Source of the DNA: Streptomyces liliifuscus
GTDB lineage: Bacteria; Actinomycetota; Actinomycetes; Streptomycetales; Streptomycetaceae
Direction of reading: 5' to 3'
Length of the DNA stretch: 64,000 nucleotides
Assembly (NCBI RefSeq): GCF_016598615.1
Contig: NZ_CP066831.1
Location: forward strand, 682,001 to 746,000
Below are positions 9,310 to 18,200 of the stretch, piece after piece (position 1 is the stretch's first letter; each line of letters starts with the position of its first letter). Under the pieces are notes generated by a model. The model was not told the origin of the DNA and did not search any database. It was given only the letters and a program-made list of their open reading frames with translations. Made by a program: the position numbers and the translations under genes.

Positions 9310-9399
9310 GCGACTCCCTCGCGACTTCCGATGTCCGGGTCGCCGAATCACACCGGACGCACCGTCGCGGGATCAAACAACCGGCTCCCGGGCGAGCCA

Positions 9400-9426
9400 C
9401 AACCATCGGTTGGGCACATCTATGCT
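9400..9426. promoter_or_regulatory. LysR-type operator and -10 box in the MFS/LysR divergent region
   Basis: CAACC-ATC-GGTTG (9400-9412) is a perfect 5-bp-arm palindrome of the T-N11-A kind favoured by LysR proteins. It is followed by a TATGCT -10-like box at 9421-9426, six bases before the ATG at 9433. The operator would overlap the -35 region of the regulator, consistent with autorepression. Confidence 0.5.
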
Positions 9427-9432
9427 CGATCA

Positions 9433-10395
9433 ATGGATACCGAGGCGGTGCGATCGTTCGTCCGTGCTGCCGAGCTCGGGCAGCTGCAGCACGCGGCCGA
9501 CGAGCTCGGCGTAACGCAACAGGCCGTGTCGAAGCGGATCGCGACCCTGGAGCGCGAGCTGGACGTCCGGTTGTTCACCCGCACCGCCCGAGGGGTGGAG
9601 CTGACACTCGACGGTCAAGCCTTCCTCCCGCATGCCCGGAGCATCGTCACGGGTGTCGATCGCGCCATCACCGCGATCAGACCGGGCTCGCGGGCCCTTC
9701 GGATCGACGTTCTGGGCCTGCGATCCGCACAGGCCGTCGTCCTTCACGACTACTGGCGGTCGCACCCCGAAACCGACCTCGACGTGGTGACCCTCAGGGT
9801 CAACGACCCGCGCCTGGCGGTCGCCGCCGTCCAGGCAGGCGATATCGACGCCTCGTTCCGCTCGGTCACCGACCCGGCCACGCTGCCGCGCGACGTGCAG
9901 ATGATCCACGCCTTCGACTCCCCGCTGGAACTGCTCGTCGGCCCGAGGCACCCGTTGGCCTCCGCACGGACGCTGACACCAGCCCAGCTACGCCGGCACC
10001 GGATCTGGGTGCCGGGTATCGCGCCGCGAAGCGAATGGGCGGAGTTCTACGATCAGTTGGCCACCGACTTCGACCTCCGCATCGACGCGGCGGGACCGAA
10101 CTTCGGCAACGAGGTCCTCCTCGACATCCTCGCGGACTCCGAGGACGTGGCAACCCTCGTGGGCTCGCGCGATCGGTACATCTGGCCCACGAACCACGAC
10201 CTGCGCCGCATCCCGATCGTGGATCCGACGCTCGCGTACCCGCTCTCGCTCATCCTGCCCCGCGAGAATCCGCACCCAGGACTCCGAGCGATCATCAACC
10301 ACTTCGGAAGCCTGACACCACTCCCCGAGGCAGCCTGGCTCCCCTCCTGGGCAACGACTCCACGCCCCGGCGACGGAACCATCGAACACACCTGA
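9433..10395 (+). CDS. LysR family transcriptional regulator
   Basis: Encodes 320 aa. The N-terminal winged helix (VRSFVRAAELGQLQHAADEL, GVTQQAVSKRIATLERELDV) is typical, and a periplasmic-binding-like effector domain follows (residues 90-300). The transcript may be leaderless, since the -10-like TATGCT lies only 6 bp before the ATG. The divergent MFS exporter and a palindrome in the shared promoter support a role in regulating efflux. The effector is unknown. Confidence 0.9.
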   Translation: MDTEAVRSFVRAAELGQLQHAADELGVTQQAVSKRIATLERELDVRLFTRTARGVELTLDGQAFLPHARSIVTGVDRAITAIRPGSRALRIDVLGLRSAQAVVLHDYWRSHPETDLDVVTLRVNDPRLAVAAVQAGDIDASFRSVTDPATLPRDVQMIHAFDSPLELLVGPRHPLASARTLTPAQLRRHRIWVPGIAPRSEWAEFYDQLATDFDLRIDAAGPNFGNEVLLDILADSEDVATLVGSRDRYIWPTNHDLRRIPIVDPTLAYPLSLILPRENPHPGLRAIINHFGSLTPLPEAAWLPSWATTPRPGDGTIEHT

Positions 10396-10485
10396 CACCG
10401 GCGGCCGAGGGCTGCAAGGACAGCCCGCCCCACCGACAGTTCACGGCAGTGCACGACACGGGAGTCGAGCGCCTGCAGGGAGGGA

Positions 10486-11118
10486 TCAGTGCCTACGCAG
10501 CAGCCACTGCCCGAACGTCCGACGCCGGGGCCGTACGACCACGCGACCGAAGGCCTTCGTACCGACCAGCTCCACCCGAAGAGCGACCGGCGCGTCGGGA
10601 TTCTCCGAATTCTGGCGGTACTTGACCTTGCTGTGCACCAGTTGCAGACCATCGGTGTCGACCACGACACCCGGCCTCGTGATCAGCGTCAGGGTCTTCC
10701 CGGTCATCCCCACGTCGATTCGCAGGGTGTCGTGCGTGATCACCGCGTCAGTGAAGTCGAGGGTCATCTCGCAGTACGTCACCGCGAGCTCCAGCCTCCG
10801 CGGGACCACCCAGCGTCCGACGCGCTCGATCGCGCCGCTGTGGACCTGTTCGATCCGGACTACGTCCTTGACCTCCGCCACGGTCGTGCCGGACGTGGCC
10901 GACACGGGCGGCAAGTCAGCGGTGAGCGTGGTCAGTTCGCTCAGTGTCCGCGCCGACAGGGCGGCTTCCAGGCGCTCGTCCAACTCGTCCGCGGTCAGCA
11001 GGCCGTCCCCCGCCGCGATACGCAGCACATCCACCACCCGGTCCCGGTCCGCATGGGAGGCTCGCAGCTCGGGCGACGAGCCGGAGGGCTTCCCGGTGGG
11101 CGAAATCTCTCCCGACAT
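10486..11118 (-). CDS. DUF1707 domain protein with LiaF-like C-terminus
   Basis: Encodes 210 aa. Residues about 18-70 form the DUF1707 (SHOCT-like) module with its hallmark RASHADRDRVVDVLRIAAGD and LTADELDERLEAAL. The remainder is beta-rich (TYCEMTLDFTDAVI, LRIDVGMTGKTLTLITRPG) like the cell-wall-active antibiotic response domain. No transmembrane segment is obvious. Family members are abundant in actinomycetes and sometimes linked to envelope stress, but function here is unknown. It lies head-to-head with the giant-protein operon, sharing a 333-bp promoter region. Confidence 0.75.
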   Translation of the reverse strand: MSGEISPTGKPSGSSPELRASHADRDRVVDVLRIAAGDGLLTADELDERLEAALSARTLSELTTLTADLPPVSATSGTTVAEVKDVVRIEQVHSGAIERVGRWVVPRRLELAVTYCEMTLDFTDAVITHDTLRIDVGMTGKTLTLITRPGVVVDTDGLQLVHSKVKYRQNSENPDAPVALRVELVGTKAFGRVVVRPRRRTFGQWLLRRH

Positions 11119-11451
11119 GCTTCCGTCCTGGTCAGTCGAACGTCCCCGCGCGACGCAGGCAGCGGCGCGACTAGAAGACTAACGCCATATCGCGACATGG
11201 ATCCCGAGCCCCACCTCCAAGTGGTCACACCTCCGGCCACGCGTCCAAGAGGTGCCCACCGCGGCGAACGCCGCGCCGGCCGCCAGTCCGGCGCGCACGT
11301 CAAACCTTCCACCCGACAGCCACTCACTCGTTCGGATGCATATCGGATATGAATCACCCATACAGCTCAATTGGCATATTGAGCCACATGTGAGGCCGAG
11401 GTTACCGTCGTCGCCCAGCGCGGACACTCATCACCTGGGCAGGAGCGGCTG
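11119..11451. promoter_or_regulatory. Divergent promoter region of the giant-protein operon
   Basis: This 333-bp gap is markedly more AT-rich near its right end. It contains CATATC-G-GATATG (11339-11351, perfect palindrome) and CTCAAT-N6-ATTGAG (11366-11383). Both lie 70-115 bp before the GTG at 11452, where operators and promoter elements of the operon are expected. The AGGAG at 11441-11445 is the ribosome-binding site of that gene. Confidence 0.5.
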
Positions 11452-14400
11452 GTGACCTCTTCGAATCCGAATCCGGCACTCATCAGGCTGTTACGTACGG
11501 AAGATCTGCTGGATCTGAGATTCAGCTTCCTGGGGCTCCGCCTGGACGATCCGCTGCTCGGCAGGCGAACACTCCTGCGGGCCGATCCGGCTGTCGAAGG
11601 CTGGGTGGTCGTCGAGTTCGGCCCGCAACATGTCACCGAGCAGGCGTTCTTCGAGTCCGCGGGACCCGGCCTGCCCGCCGCGGGCGAACCGGGTGCGAGC
11701 GAACCCCACCCCGCGCCGCCCGTGCCCGCACGGATCGGCGGGCGCAGCGTCCTGGTCTTCGTCGTCGGCGAGCAGGACCGGATCGACTACACGTCCGCCG
11801 GCCTGCTGGGCGCCATGCGCACTCTGCCCTTGCGCGTGGTCGACGCGGCTCGGGCGCCGGTCACACCCGCGGTCACCGCACGACTCGCCGAGGCCGTGGC
11901 GGACCATCGCGCCGAACACGTCCTGCGGGCGGTCCGGACCCTGGCCCAACTCACCGCGCGGTACGACGCGGAGACCGCGCTGTCCGCGGTGCTCGGCACC
12001 CGCCCACCCAACGCACCCCCGCCCAGCATCGCCGCACCGGAACCAGTGCCGGAACCAGTGCCGGAGCCGGGGCCGGGGCCGGAGCGGGGGCCGAGCCGGG
12101 AACCGAGGACTGAACCGGTCCAGCAACCAAGGCCGGAACCGCGCCAGGAACCCGGGCAGGTCCAGGGCGTGCAACCGAGGCCCGGCCCTGAGAACCCCCT
12201 GGCCGACCCCACCAACCCGCGCACCGGCATCGAACTGCCCTACCGCCTGCTGCTGTCGCCCACCCAGGACGCGCGCTGGACCCACACCGTCGCGCTCGAC
12301 CCGCCGCAGCCGCAGGAGCGGATCGCGCTGTGGCACACCGGACTGCGGCAGGAGACCGCCAGGGTCGTCTGGACCCGGGACCCCGACTTCGTGCCGGACC
12401 GGGTCAGCCTGCCCCCGCCGCGCCAGTACGAGTTCCGTATGCCCCTGGACTCCCGGGACCGCCACCAACTGGTGCACCTGACCTCGAACTTCGCGCTCAC
12501 CGGCGACCGGCCGCCCGAGCCGGTGGACGTGCGCAACCTGACCCTGTCCAGCCTCGGCGGCGGCCTGGACTCGATCGGCCGCTGGACGACGCCCCCGGAA
12601 GACCTGGACGTCACCCAGTGGCGGCACCGCGCGGCCCTCGGCCGGGACCACTATGTGCGCGTCATGTACGCGGGTCGGCTCTGCCCGTTCGGCCACCGGG
12701 CCGAGCTGGTCAAGGTCACCGAGCGCAAGTTCGACCACGCTCGTCCGGACCGCGGCGCCTATCTGTCTCAGCGCATGTTCATCGTCGTGCGCGAGCCCGT
12801 CATCAACTACGACCGTGAGGTGTACGGGCCCGGCGACCCTCCGCGGGACCAGCTGCATCTGCTGTTCCCCTTCACCAGCGTGCAGTTGCTCACCTCGGTG
12901 ACCCCGGATCTGGCCGAGCCCGCCAATCTGGACGGCATCCTGCCGAGCGAGTACGCCTTCTTCGCCGTTCCGTACGGCAAGGATCCGACCAAGGCCGAGG
13001 ACGCGTTCCGGTTCTCCGTCAGTGCCGTCGACCGGGACGGCACGCTGATCGAGTTCCAGGTTCCCCTGCTGTTCCTGGGCAAGACCGCTCACCACTCGCC
13101 TGCCCATGTGACCACCGTCGTCAACCAGTACAACGCGCAGGACAGTCGTCCGACCTCGGGCCCACCGGACCAGACCGCGCCCATCGGACGGGTCACCGCG
13201 ACCCTGCGCGGCCAGTCGATGGCCCTGGCGCCGAGCAAGACACCGGGTGACACCGCGCTCGATGTCGCGGAAGCCGTATGGGGCATGGAGACCACCGAGG
13301 AGTTGCTGGCTGAGGACAGCGAGGCCGCTCCTCGGTTCGTGCCACGGCTGCGCTGGGCGCGCGGGGTGCTTCCGCAGGTCAGCAATCTGAGCGGGTTCAG
13401 GTCGGCGGTGCCCCTGCGCTACCCTCCTCCCTTCGTCAAACACGGCTTCGGGGACGGCAACCAGGGCGAGCTGTTCGTGGAACTCCTCGATTCCGCGCCG
13501 ATGGCCTTCCATCACTCGGGCGAGAAGTCGGGCGCCCTGGTGACGCCGAGTTTCTCGGTGGCGGGCGTCTCCCGGCTGACCGGCCCGGTCGCGGCGCCAC
13601 CGCTGCCCCGCCCGCCGGGCGTGAGCGCGGTGGAGGTGGTCGGATACGACTGGTCCGCGATCGCCGGGGGCGGGTTCGACCCGACGGCGTTCTTCGGCGA
13701 CAACGCCAAGCTGTTCGGGGTCATCCCGCTGGTGGAACTGCTCAAGGCGACGGGTCTCGACAACCTCCAGGCACCGAACTTCTTCGCCGAGACGGTCGAC
13801 GCCGTCACCGGATTCCTCGGCGATCTGCGCCGGGTGCGCGGGCTCACCGCCTCGCTGGAACAGCTGTTTCCGGAGATCGCGACCCTGGTGATCAGGACGA
13901 CCGACTCGGCGGTGATCTTCGCCGAGACCTGGACCGCGTTCATCGTGGGCCGGCTCAAGGACGACGTCGAGGCGCCCGGACTCGACGACGTGGAGAACGC
14001 GTTCCGGGCTTTCGAGACCGCGCTGACCCTGCTGCGTGACAACCTGCCCGCCGCCACGGACGCCGGCGTACGCGCCGTACTGGAACGCGTACAGCAGCAG
14101 GTGGCGACCTGGCAGGACACGGTCGGCGGCGCCCTGGCACTCAAGGACGCGATTCAACTCGCCGCCAAGGGCGCCAAGTTGGCCGACGTGGTGAACGCCA
14201 GGATGGAATGGGCGCCCGATCTCAGCGACTGGCCGGCGCCCCCGAAGGACCCCGTCTTCCATCTTCCCGACGGAGCGGCCGGGCACCTCACTCTCGTGGT
14301 GGACCGGCGGGGCGCGCTGCGCGAGGGTGTCCCGCAGGGCGCCGATGTGACCTGCACGCTGTCCAACTTCGACCTGAATCTGGTGCCCGGTGTGCTCCGG

Positions 14401-15288
14401 GGCCTTGAACTGCACTTCGACCGGATCCGTTTCACCATGCGGATCGGCAAGAAGCCGGACATCGAGGTGAAGTTCGGGCGCGTCCGGTTCGTCAAAGAGC
14501 TGTCCTTCGTGGAGACGCTGCGCGAGCTGATCCCGCTGGACGGTTTCAGTGACCCGCCGGCGATCGAGGTGACCAGCTCCGGCATCACGGCGAACTACTC
14601 GATGCCGCTGCCGAGCGCGGCGGTCGGGGTGTTCAGCCTGGAGAACATCGCGCTCAGCGCCTCACTCCAAGTGCCGTTCATCGGCGGCACGTTGGAGGTC
14701 GGTTTTGCGTTCTGTCGCCGGGAGGCACCTTTCCGGCTCACCGTCTCCATGCTGGGCGGCGGCGGGTACTTCGGCATCGTGCTGTCCGCCGAGAAGATCA
14801 AGGTGCTGGAGGCCGCCCTCGAGTTCGGCGCCGCGGTGTCCCTGAACTTCGGGGTGGCCAGCGGAAGCCTCTCCGTGATGGCCGGGGTGTACTTCCGGCT
14901 GGACATCGAGTGCGGTGTGAAGCTCGTCGGCTATCTGCGGGCGCGCGGCGAGGTCGACGTGCTCGGCCTGGTGTCCGCCTCGATCGAGCTGTATCTGGAG
15001 ATCGGGTACAGCGGCGGCTACGCGGTCGGCCGGGCCACCCTGACGATCAGCATCGAGATCGGCTTCTTCTCCGAGTCGGTGGAGATCACCTGCGAGAAGC
15101 GGTTCGCCGGCTCGGGCGCCGCCCCCGCTCCCCTGGCCGCGACGGCAGGGCTCGCGGCCGCCGATCCCCCGCCCATCAGCCCACCGACGTTCGCCGACCT
15201 CATGGCCGACTACCCCGACCCGGTCACCGGAGAAGAGCGGGACCCCGTGTTCGAGTACTGCACCGCCTTCGCGGGGGTGACCCGGTGA
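11452..15288 (+). CDS. Giant uncharacterised protein A of the 11.4-20.3 kb operon
   Basis: Encodes 1278 aa from GTG 11452 with AGGAG six bases upstream. There is no signal peptide. Residues 1-180 form a mixed alpha/beta N-terminal part. Residues about 185-260 are a low-complexity Pro/Glu/Arg/Gln linker with PEPVPEPVPEPGPGPE-type repeats. Residues 265-690 are a globular region with aromatic beta-strands. Residues 790-920 look helical (DDVENAFRAFETALTLLRDN). Residues 950-1230 are dozens of alternating hydrophobic/polar strands (SASIELYLEIGYSGGYAVG, ATLTISIEIGFFSESVEI) suggesting a long beta-sheet or groove. I recall DUF6603-like proteins having such a tail, but make no firm family call. The stop overlaps the next start, so translation is coupled. 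Confidence 0.8.
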   Translation: MTSSNPNPALIRLLRTEDLLDLRFSFLGLRLDDPLLGRRTLLRADPAVEGWVVVEFGPQHVTEQAFFESAGPGLPAAGEPGASEPHPAPPVPARIGGRSVLVFVVGEQDRIDYTSAGLLGAMRTLPLRVVDAARAPVTPAVTARLAEAVADHRAEHVLRAVRTLAQLTARYDAETALSAVLGTRPPNAPPPSIAAPEPVPEPVPEPGPGPERGPSREPRTEPVQQPRPEPRQEPGQVQGVQPRPGPENPLADPTNPRTGIELPYRLLLSPTQDARWTHTVALDPPQPQERIALWHTGLRQETARVVWTRDPDFVPDRVSLPPPRQYEFRMPLDSRDRHQLVHLTSNFALTGDRPPEPVDVRNLTLSSLGGGLDSIGRWTTPPEDLDVTQWRHRAALGRDHYVRVMYAGRLCPFGHRAELVKVTERKFDHARPDRGAYLSQRMFIVVREPVINYDREVYGPGDPPRDQLHLLFPFTSVQLLTSVTPDLAEPANLDGILPSEYAFFAVPYGKDPTKAEDAFRFSVSAVDRDGTLIEFQVPLLFLGKTAHHSPAHVTTVVNQYNAQDSRPTSGPPDQTAPIGRVTATLRGQSMALAPSKTPGDTALDVAEAVWGMETTEELLAEDSEAAPRFVPRLRWARGVLPQVSNLSGFRSAVPLRYPPPFVKHGFGDGNQGELFVELLDSAPMAFHHSGEKSGALVTPSFSVAGVSRLTGPVAAPPLPRPPGVSAVEVVGYDWSAIAGGGFDPTAFFGDNAKLFGVIPLVELLKATGLDNLQAPNFFAETVDAVTGFLGDLRRVRGLTASLEQLFPEIATLVIRTTDSAVIFAETWTAFIVGRLKDDVEAPGLDDVENAFRAFETALTLLRDNLPAATDAGVRAVLERVQQQVATWQDTVGGALALKDAIQLAAKGAKLADVVNARMEWAPDLSDWPAPPKDPVFHLPDGAAGHLTLVVDRRGALREGVPQGADVTCTLSNFDLNLVPGVLRGLELHFDRIRFTMRIGKKPDIEVKFGRVRFVKELSFVETLRELIPLDGFSDPPAIEVTSSGITANYSMPLPSAAVGVFSLENIALSASLQVPFIGGTLEVGFAFCRREAPFRLTVSMLGGGGYFGIVLSAEKIKVLEAALEFGAAVSLNFGVASGSLSVMAGVYFRLDIECGVKLVGYLRARGEVDVLGLVSASIELYLEIGYSGGYAVGRATLTISIEIGFFSESVEITCEKRFAGSGAAPAPLAATAGLAAADPPPISPPTFADLMADYPDPVTGEERDPVFEYCTAFAGVTR

Positions 15289-18200
15289 CCACGAGCCTCT
15301 CCGGGAGCGCCCCCGTTCCGCCGACCCGCACCCTGCGCTGGACCGTGCTGCCCGACGGAGTCGTCGGCAAGGACGGGGACGGCCACGACATCCTCCGGGT
15401 CTCCGTCCTGGTCACCCCACTGCTCACCGGATCCGCCCGCCTGGGCGACTACGCGGGGATGGGCGACTGGCCGGCCACCCTGAACGGGCTCGTGGCGAGC
15501 ATGTCCCTCGCCTTCTACGACGGTTCGGACGGATCGGCCGGTACGGTCACCTCGACCACGCCCGCCGATCGGTTCCCGCCCGCCGACAGCCGCGTATGGA
15601 CGACGTTGTTCCGCGACGACACTCTGGTGCAGCCGCCGGGGCAGTCGCGTGCGGCGCTCGCCGAGCCGGTCAGGAAGACCCTGCGCTCCTATCCCGCGGC
15701 CGCGGTCCACACCGAAGTCACCGGCCTGTACCGGGAGGTGGCGGTCGCCACGACGGCCGACCGCGTCCGGCTGGAGGCCGCCGCGGGTGAACTCGGCGAA
15801 TGCGGCCCGCCGGACCCGGACCTCAACCAGGGCTGTCGGTTCCCCTCAACCGGCAGGGTCCTCTCCCTGATCGGTCAGGGAGTGAAGGACTTCTCACTCG
15901 ATCCGTCCACGGTCTACTCCACCCTCGACACCCTGCTCAACCGCGGCCACGGGGTCGCCGACGACGCGTCGCCGTACACACCCAGGGTCATGCGGCGCAC
16001 CGGCAACCCGCAGTACGAGCCGGAGGCCAAGACCTTCGCGTTCGCCGAGGCCCACCGCTTCTTCGACCGCACACCGCCGTCGGCCGACCGGACGGCAGCG
16101 CCCGAACCCGAGCCGCCCGAGACGCACCGTGTCGACTTCCATCAGGCGTGCACCCTGCTGGCCGACTACCCCGAACTGCAGCGCAGGTTCGGGCTGGTCG
16201 TCGACCTGCTCTTCACCGCACCGCCCGGACTGGCCGACGAAGGGTCGGTCCAGGTCTCCTTCGAAGGGCACCCGGACAAGGACCTGCTCCACGCGCCCGG
16301 CCTACGGCCGTTGACCAGACTGCGGTACCAAGCCGGGTCCGGGTTCGAGCCCCTGTCCGCCGACGAGGACGTCCTGCGCACCGGAATGCTCAACCTCGGC
16401 TCGGACGCCTTCCGGGTGACCGATCTCGACGTGGACGGCTCGGCACTGAAGTACGTCGACTACGCCAGGGCGATCAACAGCCTGGACCAGGGCCTCCTCG
16501 ACGACACGGCGCCCGCGCGCAAACAGCTGGGCACCGGCACTCCGGCGGCGCGCGGGAGCGGACTCACCGTGCTCGTGGCCGACGGCGAGCACCGGCTGGC
16601 GGGCCGGATCGGCGCGGACGGCGAGCGCGTCGCGACGTCCGCCGACCCCAAGTTGCACGCGGAGGACCTGGTGCGGGGCTACCGCGTGGACGTCGGCGTC
16701 GCCGACACCACAGGCGAGGTCCACAGCTGGCACTCGCTCTGCCGGCGGGTGGGCACGTACACCGTCCGCCACCCCGGTGAAGTGCCCGTCCCGCTCGTCG
16801 TCCGGCCCGACGAGGGCCAGGTGAAGACCAGCGCGGTGACGAAGCAGTCGCCGGATGCCGACGAACTGTACGGCCACCAGGCGCTGTTCGGCTGGGAGGG
16901 TTGGAGCCTGGTCGCCGCGCGCCCCGGAAAGACGATCAGCCTCCAGGACCGGCCGGAGGCGGTGGTTCCCGAGGTTTCCCCGGACGTGCCGTTGGAGACC
17001 CGGTTCACCGCCCAGCCCGGCAGTCTGCCCGCCCTGCGCTACGGCGAGACCTACCGGCTGCGGGCGCGCTCCGTCGACCTGGCCGGCAACAGCCTCTCCC
17101 CCACCGACCCGATCCCCGACGAACTGGCCGCGCCAGCCCTGACGTACCGGCGCTGGGAGCCCGTGCCGCAGCCGGTCGTCGTACCGCTGAAGCCGTTCAA
17201 CGAGGGCGAGTCCGCGGAGCGGCTCGTCATCCGCAGCACGGTCGAGGACGACGGCAGGGAGATCTCCGCCCTGCGCTACAGCGTGCTGCGCTCGGACGTT
17301 CCGGACCACGGCACCGATTCCGGCATCGACCATCTGGACCGCAGCTACCGCTTCCGCGACGAGCGGCACATCGCGCCGCCCAAGTGCGCGCTGCGCATGG
17401 CCGAGGAACACGGCTGCTACGACCCGGCGTTCGGGCCCGAAGTGCCCGAAGCGGTACGCCGACGCTACTTCGCCTCCGCCGCCCGCGAGTCCGGGTCGTT
17501 CCTGGACACCGTCGTCAGCGATCCAGAGAACCCCCACTTCACCACCGATCTGCTGCTGCGCCGCGAGATCCATGTGGCCAAGCACAGTGTGGACGACACC
17601 GAGCCGCTGACCGAGCTGCCGCTCGCTCAGCGTGGCGCGGGCCTGAAGACCGGCGAGTTCGTGATCCACGACCGCGACCAGCTCCTGCTGCCGTATCTGC
17701 CGGATCCACTCGCGCGTGGTGTCTGTCTGCGCGGTCTGCCGGGCACCACCGGCAACTACCTGGTCCCGTTCGCCGGGTCCTGGCCGCATGCCAAGCCGTT
17801 CGTGCTGCGCATCCAGGAGGGCGACGACGAGCCGCTGCTCGAAGACACCCTGCTGCGGCGCCGGTTGACGGTGTATCTGACGAAGAGCGAGACCGCCCGC
17901 GTCTACATCAGCTGCTATCTCGACCCCGCCGACCTGCCCCTGCTCAACCAGTGGACCCTCCTGACCCGTTCCGAGTACTGGGCGGGGCTCCAGCAGCGGG
18001 ACCGCGACTTCATCACCCGGATCAGCGCGGCGGGCGAGAACTGGCTGCTGACCCCTTGGGTGCGGCTGGACCTGGTGCACGCGGTGGAGAAGCCGCTGCG
18101 TCCGCCGGAGCTGGACCGGCCGAGCGCCGACCGGGACCCCGAACAGACGTCCGCCCGGCTCTCAGGCAGCCTGCTCGTGCACGGGGACAGCACCGCCCAG

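Noticed and set aside
11491..14415. 974-codon minus-strand frame opposite giant protein A
   Set aside because: Its composition is Arg/Gly/Ala/His-rich with no domain logic, and the plus-strand frame has a good ribosome-binding site and coupling to gene B.
16302..18080. 592-codon minus-strand frame opposite giant protein B
   Set aside because: Antisense frame with no recognisable motif, set against the well-coupled plus-strand gene.
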